Shown here in pieces: positions 1 through 7,360 of a stretch of 15,322 nucleotides of DNA (position 1 is its first letter; every line of letters begins with the position of its first letter). The notes under the pieces were generated by a model. The model was not told the DNA's origin and ran no database searches. It was given only the letters and a program-made list of their open reading frames with translations. This DNA comes from Lachnospiraceae bacterium UBA3826 (GTDB lineage Bacteria > Bacillota > Clostridia > Lachnospirales > Lachnospiraceae): the NCBI GenBank assembly GCA_002393095.1, contig DGII01000056.1:1-15322 (forward strand), written 5' to 3'. The position numbers and the translations under genes were made by a program.

Positions 1-277
1 TCCACGCTTAAGGTGCACGCTCTTTCTCTCCATATATCCGCCACATTTACTCTGCTACTACAAATGTGATAGTTATTAGACTTCGTTGTTTGTTGCCAAC
101 TTGTCTCTCGTAGCCTAGCCTTATATGTGATTTCTGTCCGTCGGACCAGAGATTTGCTTACAGCTTCCTTCAGATTCCACCTCACGATGGACACCCTTGC
201 TGTTCAGATATACACTTCCCACTATCTGGGCGTGTTCGGGACTTGCACCCGTTAGAGCGCGCCCATGGCGCGCAAAC
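1..277 (-). mobile_element. Group IIC intron, 5' part (domains I to about III), cut by the window edge
   Basis: On the minus strand this stretch reads as the 5' portion of a bacterial group II intron. It follows the Oceanobacillus iheyensis group IIC ribozyme, as I recall that sequence, through successive blocks: GGGTGCAAGTCCCGAAC, CAGCAAGGGTGTCC, GTGGAATCTGAAGGAAGC, CATATAAGGCTAGGC and CAGAGTAAATG, in the same order and with similar spacing. The first bases, GTTTGCG, fit the GUGYG 5' splice consensus imperfectly. They are followed by a GCGCGC/GCGCGC hairpin around 261-273, at the place of the small basal hairpin of the reference. The exact first base could be 277 or 278. The intron continues to the left of the window, where the reverse transcriptase/maturase gene and domains V-VI should lie, so I cannot say whether it is intact. 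It begins three bases past a terminator stem, the target typical of class C introns. The family call is strong; mobility is inference. Confidence 0.9.
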
Positions 278-280
278 CAT

Positions 281-310
281 AAAAGAGCCGGCTTGCGTGT
301 CGGCTCTTTT
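281..310 (-). terminator. Intrinsic terminator after the chemoreceptor gene, and group IIC intron target
   Basis: A perfect 10-bp inverted repeat (AAAAGAGCCG / CGGCTCTTTT) with a 10-base loop lies 64 bases past the chemoreceptor stop codon. On the minus strand the stem ends in TTTT, giving the U-tract of a rho-independent terminator. The stem is symmetrical, so it could also stop transcription arriving from the left on the plus strand. The intron begins at about 277, directly after the stem. Confidence 0.88.
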
Positions 311-330
311 CTATATAATATATAATACTG

Positions 331-358
331 TTTCGTAGCTATATAATATTTCGTAGCT
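331..358. repeat. Short direct repeat in AT-rich spacer
   Basis: TTTCGTAGCT occurs at 331-340 and again at 349-358, an 18-base period, with similar TATAATA-rich sequence between and beside the copies. It lies between the chemoreceptor stop and its terminator. It looks like a small imperfect tandem duplication. No function is evident. Confidence 0.6.
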
Positions 359-374
359 GTATATTCACTCTGTC

Positions 375-1895
375 CTAAGACTTGGTCTTTAACTCCGAAG
401 CATCACTGTTAAGGCTCTCCACCATATTGTTGATATCCTTAACTATAGCCTGATTCTGCTCACTTACGCTGTGAGTCTCGGTAGCATGCGCCGTAACCTC
501 CTCTGTAATGGAAGATATGGTCTGTATGCTTTCTACTATCTCCTTATTGGCTGCCGCAAGCTCCGTTACAACTCCCGACAGATGTGAAGAATGATCGGTT
601 ATATTGACTACATTCTCGGCTATAGAATTAAAGCTCTCGGCAGTAGCCACGGCACACTTGCTTTCCTCAGCTCCCGTCTCGATCAGCTCATTGATGGTGC
701 TTATCATGGTATCAACCTGTGAAGTAATATCATTGATAAGCGCAACTATATTGTCCGTTGCCTCCGTAGTCTGGCTTGCAAGTCCCGATATCTCACTTGC
801 CACAACAGCGAAGCCTCTTCCGGCATCCCCCGCTCTGGCAGCCTCAATGGAAGCGTTAAGCGAGAGCAGGCTCGTCTCGGATGCAACATTGGTGATAAGC
901 TCGGTTATGGTATTCATCTTGGAAGTGGTCTCCTTGAATACATCAAGAGCAGCAGCCACATCCTTACCTGCCTTATCTACCTGCTCGGTATACTTAGTCA
1001 TCTGTGTAATATTCTTCTGACCCTCGGTAACAGCCTCATTAGCCGCCGTAACATTGTCATATATTACCCTGCTTGCCTCTTCCACGTTACCAATATGTGT
1101 CTGGATCTCTTCGGTCTTAACAAGCTGTCTCTGAACTGCATCCGCGGATTCTCCGGTTCCCGTGGAAACCTCATCCATGGAAGCAACGGTCTGATCGACG
1201 GAATCCTGCAGCTTATCCATCTCACTGCTCACAACAGTGATAGTATCCGACATCCTGCCGGATATATTAAGTATCTGCTCAAGTAAAGCATTGTTCTTAT
1301 TCTCCTGAATGAGAAGCCTTGCTCTCCTTATCTCCTCGAACTTAATCGTTCCGTTAGATACGGCGATAAGGTAAGCCGTGATGAGGATCATAACAAGTAC
1401 CTGTATCTCAAGAGTCGCCGTGATGGAATTCACATCCTCAACCTGCGTCAGTCTGACGATGGCACTTATAAGGTTCTCAAGACATACGACTATACCAAGC
1501 GCATATGTTGTCTTCTTATTATTAAAGAGTGTGACTATGATCATCATCGGAACCGCATAGGTGAATACCAGATCATTCTGTGCGGTAAAGAGTAAAAAGG
1601 TATACAGCACTCCGTAACCAAGAGCCGTAATGTGCAGCACATAAGGGGAATCATTCTGCTTCTTATAAGCGATCCAGTTTATAATAACCGGTGCCATGGC
1701 AAAAATAACAGTCGCTATTATATAACCTACCGTTCTTGCTCCCTTGAATACCTCGGCTACATAAGCCAATGAAAGAATAGAACATATTACCGTATGAGCT
1801 ATTAAGGCCGTCTTGTTGGCTATAGCAAGCTCAGATTGCGCCGCAAGCGCTTCAAGCTCTTCATTTTGTCTGCTTTCATTATTCATATCCGGCAT
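375..1895 (-). CDS. Methyl-accepting chemotaxis protein with a six-helix membrane domain
   Basis: This is a 506-residue chemoreceptor. A short cytoplasmic N-terminus is followed by about six hydrophobic segments (roughly residues 30-50, 54-74, 85-104, 108-124, 130-147 and 161-179). There is no large extracellular Cache or four-helix sensor domain and no obvious HAMP domain. The rest is the long coiled-coil signalling domain. Its hairpin tip is at about 338-375, with the family hallmark LNASIEAARAGDAGRGFAVV, which contacts CheA and CheW. Where most relatives have E-I/V-R-x-L-A just after the tip, this protein has EISGLA, lacking the usual arginine. No C-terminal CheR/CheB tether pentapeptide is seen. 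Signals are presumably sensed in or near the membrane; the ligand is unknown. The ATG at 1895 follows GCGAGGG by three bases, which is tight, so a start at 1886 (nine bases in) is also possible. The gene has its own promoter and a strong terminator. Confidence 0.93.
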   Translation of the reverse strand: MPDMNNESRQNEELEALAAQSELAIANKTALIAHTVICSILSLAYVAEVFKGARTVGYIIATVIFAMAPVIINWIAYKKQNDSPYVLHITALGYGVLYTFLLFTAQNDLVFTYAVPMMIIVTLFNNKKTTYALGIVVCLENLISAIVRLTQVEDVNSITATLEIQVLVMILITAYLIAVSNGTIKFEEIRRARLLIQENKNNALLEQILNISGRMSDTITVVSSEMDKLQDSVDQTVASMDEVSTGTGESADAVQRQLVKTEEIQTHIGNVEEASRVIYDNVTAANEAVTEGQKNITQMTKYTEQVDKAGKDVAAALDVFKETTSKMNTITELITNVASETSLLSLNASIEAARAGDAGRGFAVVASEISGLASQTTEATDNIVALINDITSQVDTMISTINELIETGAEESKCAVATAESFNSIAENVVNITDHSSHLSGVVTELAAANKEIVESIQTISSITEEVTAHATETHSVSEQNQAIVKDINNMVESLNSDASELKTKS

Positions 1896-1951
1896 AAACC
1901 CTCGCTTTCTTTGAATACGTACATACGATTCAACAAGTTACACTTTTGTTT

Positions 1952-1980
1952 ATTTTACCAAAAACAGCATCCTCTTTCAA
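1952..1980 (-). promoter_or_regulatory. Likely sigma-A promoter for the chemoreceptor gene
   Basis: On the minus strand TTGAAA (1975-1980) is separated by exactly 17 bases from TAAAAT (1952-1957), a good vegetative promoter. It lies in the 98-base gap between the tex stop and the chemoreceptor start, leaving a leader of about 50 bases. It is not the TAAA...GCCGATAA type typical of flagellar sigma-D promoters. Read-through from tex is also possible, since no terminator is seen in the gap. Confidence 0.62.
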
Positions 1981-1993
1981 GCCGTTAGGCTTA

Positions 1994-4204
1994 TTAGTTC
2001 AAGCCCTTCATATTAAGGGATATCCTCTTTTTGACGATATCTACGGATTCAACCTCTACCTCAACTATATCCCCGATGCTCACCACATCCAACGGGTGCT
2101 TGATATATCTGTCCGAAAGCTTTGATATATGCACAAGGCCGTCCTGATGCACCCCTATATCCACAAAAGCACCGAAATCTATGACATTTCGCACCGTTCC
2201 CTTAAGCCTCATTCCCGGCTTAAGATCCTCCATACTCATCACATCCGCTTTAAGTATCGGCCCCCCTGCCTCACTTCTCGGATCTCTTCCGGGCTTTTTA
2301 AGCTCTTCTATTATATCCTTAAGAGTAGGTTCACCGACATTAAGGCTCTCCGCAAGCCTTTTGATATCTGATATCTTATTAAGAAGCCCGGGATCATTCT
2401 TAATATCTTCAAGGCTTATATTAAGACTCTTAAGCATCCTCTCCGTTACATCATAGCTTTCGGGATGTACGCCTGTCCTGTCAAGCAGATTATCAGAGTC
2501 CGGTATCCTTAAGAATCCTGCACACTGCTCGAATGCCTTCGGACCGAGCTTATCCACCTTAAGAAGATCTCTTCTGGTGACGAATCGGCCGTTTTTCTCC
2601 CTGTATGCGACTATATTGCCTGCAATCGTCCTGCTTATTCCCGATACATACTGCAAAAGTGCCGCCGATGCCGTATTAATATCCACTCCCACCTTATTGA
2701 CACAATCCTCCACCACTCCTTCAAGGGAGCCTGACAGCTTCTTCTGATCCATATCATGCTGATACTGCCCTACACCGATGGACTTGGGATCGATCTTGAC
2801 AAGCTCGGCTAACGGATCTTGAAGCCTCCTTGCTATGGAGGCCGCAGATCTCTGTCCTACATCGAATTCCGGGAATTCCTCGCTTGCAAGCTTGCTGGCC
2901 GAATACACACTTGCACCGGCTTCATTGACTATGACATATTTTACCGGAGTATCCACTTCCTTTATAAGCTGTGCTATTACCTGTTCGGATTCCCTTGATG
3001 CCGTACCGTTGCCCACAGAGATCAGTGTTATTCCGTACTTTTTGATAAGTGACTTAAGCTCCTTTTTGGCCTCCTCTACCTTATTCTGGGGTGCGGTAGG
3101 ATATATCACCTTCGTATCCAGTACCTTCCCTGTCCGATCCACCACGGCAAGCTTACAGCCTGTTCTGAACGCCGGGTCCCAGCCAAGTACCGTATGACCT
3201 GATACGGGAGCCTGCATCAGCAGTTGTGTCAGATTCTTGCCGAATACCGTTATGGCACCGTCTTCGGCCCGTTCAGTCAATTCATTACGTATATCCCTCT
3301 CAACTGACGGTGCTGTCAGTCTGTCATACGAATCCCTTATAACCTCCTTAAGTAAAGGGGTTGTATAGACATTGGGCTGTCTTATTATTAATCCTTCAAG
3401 GTGTCGGAGTATCTCTTCCTCCGGCGCGTTGACTTTGACGGTCAACACTTTTTCCTTTTCTCCCCTGTTTATTGCAAGCACTCTGTAGCCCTGAATCTTA
3501 GCCACGCTTTCTTCAAAATCATAGTACATCTCATATACATTTCTATCATCCGTACCATCATTCTTTTTTCCTGTTGAAGCTGCCCCTGCAGTCTGCTCCT
3601 TAGTCCTTGCCTTTTCGGATGTCTCCCTCTTTTTGCTTACAAGAACCCCTTCCTTATATGTAATGTCCCTGATATATGTCCTGTATGCCGCATCATCCGA
3701 TATCATCTCGGCAAGTATATCCATAGCGCCGCCTATGGCTTCCTTTACATCCGCCACTCCCTTTTTATCATCCACATACTTCCCTGCCTCGTCTTCAATG
3801 GGTCTGTCGGCATTCTGAAGGTATATATATGTCGCAAGACCCTCAAGTCCCTTCTCCTTGGCAACAGAGGCTCTGGTCTTTTTCTTCGGTCTGTAGGGTC
3901 TGTAAAGGTCATCTACGGCTGTGACCGTCACTGCCTCCTCAATGCTTTTCTTAAGCTCATCCGTCAGCAATCCCTGCTCTCCTATGGAGGATAACACCTG
4001 TTCTTTCTTCTCATCCAGATTACGGAGGTAGGTCAGCCTCTCGTTAAGTGTCCTGAGCTGCTCGTCATTAAGCCCTCCTGTTGCTTCCTTGCGGTATCTT
4101 GCTATAAAGGGGATCGTGTTACCCTCGTCTATAAGACGGATCGCCGCATCCACTTGGCTGCGGCGAACCCCTAATTCCGTTCTGATCTGTTCAGCTATAT
4201 TCAT
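1994..4204 (-). CDS. tex: Tex/YhgF-family RNA-binding protein
   Basis: This 736-residue cytoplasmic protein has the full Tex architecture. The helical N-terminal domain carries the family motif around IPFIARYRKEATGGL (31-45). A YqgF/RNase H-like domain at about 337-465 begins VLGWDPAFRTGCK. Tandem helix-hairpin-helix segments lie at about 505-565, and a C-terminal S1 RNA-binding domain at about 660-732 contains GTVRNVIDFGAFVDIGVHQDG. Tex proteins bind nucleic acid and affect transcription or translation in several bacteria; the precise role is not settled. Relatives run about 720-775 residues. Compared with Bordetella Tex as I recall it, there is a Lys/Glu/Thr/Ser/Gly-rich insertion of about 20 residues near 192-222. 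The start is five bases after the stop of the upstream membrane gene, whose last codons supply AGGTGAG as ribosome binding site, so the two are probably translationally coupled. Confidence 0.96.
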   Translation of the reverse strand: MNIAEQIRTELGVRRSQVDAAIRLIDEGNTIPFIARYRKEATGGLNDEQLRTLNERLTYLRNLDEKKEQVLSSIGEQGLLTDELKKSIEEAVTVTAVDDLYRPYRPKKKTRASVAKEKGLEGLATYIYLQNADRPIEDEAGKYVDDKKGVADVKEAIGGAMDILAEMISDDAAYRTYIRDITYKEGVLVSKKRETSEKARTKEQTAGAASTGKKNDGTDDRNVYEMYYDFEESVAKIQGYRVLAINRGEKEKVLTVKVNAPEEEILRHLEGLIIRQPNVYTTPLLKEVIRDSYDRLTAPSVERDIRNELTERAEDGAITVFGKNLTQLLMQAPVSGHTVLGWDPAFRTGCKLAVVDRTGKVLDTKVIYPTAPQNKVEEAKKELKSLIKKYGITLISVGNGTASRESEQVIAQLIKEVDTPVKYVIVNEAGASVYSASKLASEEFPEFDVGQRSAASIARRLQDPLAELVKIDPKSIGVGQYQHDMDQKKLSGSLEGVVEDCVNKVGVDINTASAALLQYVSGISRTIAGNIVAYREKNGRFVTRRDLLKVDKLGPKAFEQCAGFLRIPDSDNLLDRTGVHPESYDVTERMLKSLNISLEDIKNDPGLLNKISDIKRLAESLNVGEPTLKDIIEELKKPGRDPRSEAGGPILKADVMSMEDLKPGMRLKGTVRNVIDFGAFVDIGVHQDGLVHISKLSDRYIKHPLDVVSIGDIVEVEVESVDIVKKRISLNMKGLN

Positions 4205-4209
4205 ATTGC

Positions 4210-5043
4210 TTACTCACCTTCCGTAGTATACTCTTCCTTGGTATCGTCTCTTATGATGACATCTATATTACCGCCCCTCCCCGATGCCAGCTCCATATAG
4301 AACTCCGTGAAGGTCATTCCCATATAAGGCTGTATGTACATAAGTCCTGCACCCATGCTTAAGACTCCGAGTATAAGGATCGGTATGAAGCTTATGGCAA
4401 GATACAGATATGCTGCCTTCCTGCCATGCATCATATCCCTGCTTCTTTTAAGTATCGTCTTAACATCCATATGCGGATAATCCAGTAATATATAGAAAAC
4501 CTGTGATGTGACCAGTCTGACATATATTGACCCGATCAGTCCAAATATGATAAAGACAGCACTTAACAGCATTATGACAATTCCCGCGCCGAATTCCGGA
4601 TTCCTCTCAAAGCTTATACCGGAGGCTGCTATCGTAACCCCGCCGTACAGATAGTCGGTAACAGTAAAGGTTATTATCGCCGGGATCATGAATAACACAC
4701 ATCTTATTGCTATGATAAACTGCAGTATTATGGCTTTATCGGCATATCCCTTAAAGCCCTCGAAGATATCAGTGACCTTGATAGCGTCACCGCATGCCGT
4801 CTTCATATATATGGCCCTCTCTCCGAGTGAGAAGACCGCTCCTATAAGACCCGTTATGACCATAATGGCTCCGTACATGATGATGCCGGCTGTCGAACCG
4901 GTGTCCACCAATGCCGTCGTAACTGAGCCCAGTATAAAATATATAAGCTGCACGATAAGTATGGCTCCGATTATGACCGTATACCTACCAAGCAGCTTCT
5001 CTCTTGCGATTCCTTTATAGTTACTTCTGACTCTGTAATCCAT
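4210..5043 (-). CDS. DUF975-family integral membrane protein
   Basis: This 277-residue protein has an N-terminus of the DUF975 type (MDYRVRSNYKGIAREKL) and the family-like stretch GERAIYMKTACGD...TDIFEGFKGY at about 74-100. I see hydrophobic segments near 19-40, 52-74, 103-128, 152-182 (probably two helices) and 211-236, so five or six membrane passes. The C-terminal tail is polar and acidic. No catalytic motif is visible. DUF975 proteins are common in Clostridia and Bacilli and their function is unknown. The gene starts five bases after the metallopeptidase-like gene and ends five bases before tex, so all three probably share one message. AAGGGA, about ten bases before the ATG, is the likely ribosome binding site. 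Confidence 0.85.
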   Translation of the reverse strand: MDYRVRSNYKGIAREKLLGRYTVIIGAILIVQLIYFILGSVTTALVDTGSTAGIIMYGAIMVITGLIGAVFSLGERAIYMKTACGDAIKVTDIFEGFKGYADKAIILQFIIAIRCVLFMIPAIITFTVTDYLYGGVTIAASGISFERNPEFGAGIVIMLLSAVFIIFGLIGSIYVRLVTSQVFYILLDYPHMDVKTILKRSRDMMHGRKAAYLYLAISFIPILILGVLSMGAGLMYIQPYMGMTFTEFYMELASGRGGNIDVIIRDDTKEEYTTEGE

Positions 5044-5048
5044 CGGAA

Positions 5049-5642
5049 TTATCCCTTCGCATCAAAATTCATTCCCGCTAAAAGTCCCCTGTCCTTTTCC
5101 TTCAGGTTCTTCATATAGGGATTGTCCTCATTGCCGTATTTGATCTTAGTCGTGGTTGTTCCGCCGGATACGTATGTTCTTCCGCATTCCGGACATATGG
5201 AAGTATGTATTGCGACACTGGCCTGCAGCACCTTGCCGTCATTCTGGGCCGCCTTCTTATAAGCATTGGATACATGCTCGCCCTCATGAGCCCTTACGGC
5301 AGCTCCGGCCGCTTCCGGAGAAATGTGCTGTGCAGTCTGGAAGGATACGTTACACTCATCCGAACCGTCCTGATACTTCCTCTCCTTACATGTCTCACAC
5401 TCCGCGGGAGATGACTTCTTACCCGGAGCAACCTTGGTCGACTCACCCGGATTGACTATAGCCTTAACTCTGCCTTCATTATCCGGACTACCCAGAGGCT
5501 TCACTGCGCCCTCCGTACCCAGACCGTTAGCAAAGGCCGCACCTGTATTAAAGCCTGTACCGCTGCCGGTACCGACTCCGGTTCCCTGATAACCTATGAA
5601 AGCCTTATATCCCGCAAAAGGGTCCCAACCTACAGGTACCAT
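5049..5642 (-). CDS. Putative SprA-related zinc metallopeptidase
   Basis: This 197-residue protein has no signal peptide or membrane helix. Its first about 75 residues are Gly/Thr-rich and look disordered (for example GTGVGTGSGTG at 20-30). The C-terminal half carries AVRAHEGEHVSNAYKKA, in which HEGEH (119-123) is a HExxH zinc-protease motif, followed by Y-V-S-G-G at about 157-161, which resembles the YxxGGEV element of SprA-type putative metallopeptidases. Cysteine pairs at 82/85, with 97, and at 150/153 (CPEC) could form a structural metal site. The third catalytic ligand is not obvious: the position where relatives have E after GG is T here. Activity is therefore unproven. The ATG at 5642 is preceded by an excellent AAGGAGGT. 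The gene sits between two membrane-protein genes in a tight array, which suggests a membrane-linked or processing role, but that is inference. Confidence 0.72.
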   Translation of the reverse strand: MVPVGWDPFAGYKAFIGYQGTGVGTGSGTGFNTGAAFANGLGTEGAVKPLGSPDNEGRVKAIVNPGESTKVAPGKKSSPAECETCKERKYQDGSDECNVSFQTAQHISPEAAGAAVRAHEGEHVSNAYKKAAQNDGKVLQASVAIHTSICPECGRTYVSGGTTTTKIKYGNEDNPYMKNLKEKDRGLLAGMNFDAKG

Positions 5643-5667
5643 CAGACCTCCTTGTCAAGATGTGCTG

Positions 5668-6210
5668 TCAGACAGCTTTACCTTCAGACTCCATACTCTC
5701 CGTACTGTTACTTTTATTATAATCCAATCCGCCATCACTTGGCAATTGCGAATTGAATTGATTCCCGTAAGGAAGATTCCTGTAGGGAAGATCGAAGCTT
5801 CCATCCTGCATATCTTCCCACATATCATCGAATGTCTGGCCGTATATATCCTTGAACATACTGTTGAATTCCTGCTTAAGCGGACCGTCCGAGAAAAGCA
5901 CGGTCATGGTCATTACCACTAGAAACGCATCCACCGTGATTGCCACTATTCCCGACGTTATAGCGCTTTTAGCCTTGGAATGCATCTTCCCTTCCCTGTC
6001 TCTTGATAAAAGAGCAAGTATTATTGCGGTTGAGCCCATGATAAGCGCCGGGTACACAAGCATCGTTATAAGAGATATCACCCCGACTATGCCGATCGTA
6101 TATGCTGCCTTGGCCATGGAATTCACTTCCGTATAAGGTTGTATTCTCTGCCCTCCGCTTTCCGCACCGGGCTTGGGTACATACGGGCTGTTATTTTCGT
6201 TATTATCCAT
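5668..6210 (-). CDS. Small DUF4190-like membrane protein
   Basis: This 180-residue protein has a hydrophilic, Pro/Asn-rich N-terminus (1-30). A hydrophobic hairpin at about 36-69 is followed by a short basic loop (SRDREGKMHSKAK) and another membrane segment at about 82-106. The pattern of a small hydrophobic hairpin, then a G-x-x-S-x-x-A-K loop, then a third helix is typical of DUF4190 proteins, whose function is unknown. The C-terminal about 70 residues are polar, Asp/Asn/Ser-rich and probably disordered. It starts seven bases after the prfB stop; GAGG overlapping that stop is the ribosome binding site. The downstream metallopeptidase-like gene follows after 25 bases. No enzyme motif is visible. 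Confidence 0.7.
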   Translation of the reverse strand: MDNNENNSPYVPKPGAESGGQRIQPYTEVNSMAKAAYTIGIVGVISLITMLVYPALIMGSTAIILALLSRDREGKMHSKAKSAITSGIVAITVDAFLVVMTMTVLFSDGPLKQEFNSMFKDIYGQTFDDMWEDMQDGSFDLPYRNLPYGNQFNSQLPSDGGLDYNKSNSTESMESEGKAV

Positions 6211-6217
6211 CTTATCC

Positions 6218-7336
6218 TCAGCTTTTTTCCGTTGTATTGTTGATATACTTAAGATATCCGCCGATAAAAGGGTCCAGTGCCCCGTCCATTACCGCATCCA
6301 CATTACCGCTCTCTACGCCTGTGCGAAGATCCTTAACGAGCTTATAGGGCTGGAATACATATGACCTTATCTGGTTTCCCCAGCCTATCTCGGTCACTTC
6401 TCCCCTTATATCATCAAGCTTTTCCTTATTCTCCTCAAGCTTTAACATATACAGCTTGCTTTTCAACATCTGCATTGCCTTATCCTTATTCATGTGCTGG
6501 CTTCGCTCATTCTGGCACTGCACGACTATACCTGTCGGCAGATGTGTGATACGGATAGCCGATGATGTCTTATTGATGTGCTGTCCGCCTGCGCCCGAAC
6601 TTCGGTATGTATCCACGCGGATATCGTCATCATTGATCTCCACATCAAGATCCGCGTCTATCTCAGGCATTACATCAAGCGATACAAAGGAGGTCTGCCG
6701 CTTCCCCTGCGCATTAAAGGGCGATATCCTTACAAGCCTGTGAACTCCCTTCTCCGACTTAAGATAACCATAGGCATTCTCACCGTTTACCTGAAAGGTA
6801 ACAGACTTGATCCCCGCCTCGTCTCCGTCAAGGTAATCGAGCACTTCAATGGCATATCCCTTCTTCTCCGCCCATCTGGTATACATTCGATACAGCATTG
6901 ATGCCCAGTCACAGCTCTCCGTACCACCGGCACCGGCGTTGAGCTTAAGGATGGCATTATTCTTATCGAACTCTCCCGACAAGAGCGTACTTATACGGAT
7001 ATCCTCAAGTTTTTCGATGAAATCATCCAGCTCAGAGCGTATCTCAGGTATCAGACTCTCATCCGCCTCTTCATAACCCATCTCTATAAGGGTCTCAATA
7101 TCATCATATCCTCTTTCGAGTCCCTCTATAGCCTCCACGGTATCCTTCATATTCTTAAGATCCTTCATCTTCGCATTGGAAGTATCAGGATCATCCCAGA
7201 ATCCGGGAGCCTCCATCTCTCTTTCAAGTTCTTCTATTCTTGCTTTTTTGCTATCCAGACCAAGGGACGCCTTGACTTCCGCCAGAGGCTCCTTATACTT
7301 GGACAGCTCGCCTTTCATCTGGTCCAGTTCTACCAT
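6218..7336 (-). CDS. prfB: Peptide chain release factor 2, without programmed frameshift
   Basis: This 372-residue release factor recognises UGA and UAA stop codons on the ribosome and triggers peptidyl-tRNA hydrolysis. The recognition tripeptide SPF is at 205-207 and the catalytic GGQ at 250-252 (SSGAGGQHINKTSSAIRITH), both as expected for RF2 rather than RF1. Length is normal. In many bacteria the reading frame is broken near codon 25 by an in-frame UGA and read through by +1 frameshifting when RF2 is scarce. Here the corresponding codons (about 25-28) read CTT GGT CTG GAT with no stop, so the frame is continuous and that autoregulatory switch is absent. Its position after secA matches the common Firmicute order. 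Only 24 bases separate it from secA, and its ribosome binding site is weak (AAGG, seven bases before the ATG), which hints at coupled translation. Confidence 0.97.
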   Translation of the reverse strand: MVELDQMKGELSKYKEPLAEVKASLGLDSKKARIEELEREMEAPGFWDDPDTSNAKMKDLKNMKDTVEAIEGLERGYDDIETLIEMGYEEADESLIPEIRSELDDFIEKLEDIRISTLLSGEFDKNNAILKLNAGAGGTESCDWASMLYRMYTRWAEKKGYAIEVLDYLDGDEAGIKSVTFQVNGENAYGYLKSEKGVHRLVRISPFNAQGKRQTSFVSLDVMPEIDADLDVEINDDDIRVDTYRSSGAGGQHINKTSSAIRITHLPTGIVVQCQNERSQHMNKDKAMQMLKSKLYMLKLEENKEKLDDIRGEVTEIGWGNQIRSYVFQPYKLVKDLRTGVESGNVDAVMDGALDPFIGGYLKYINNTTEKS

Positions 7337-7360
7337 AATTAAACCTTGTTTTAATAAACC

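Noticed and set aside
311..374. AT-rich spacer as a promoter for a plus-strand gene
   Set aside because: Several TATAAT-like strings occur by composition alone, with no spaced -35 element and no plus-strand gene that I can support.
1981..1993. GCC/GGC mini-hairpin after tex as a terminator
   Set aside because: The stem is three pairs and there is no U-tract.
5664..5676. Palindrome GCTGTC-A-GACAGC at the stop of the DUF4190-like gene
   Set aside because: The stem is only about five pairs once a loop is allowed and there is no U-tract, so I do not call a terminator.
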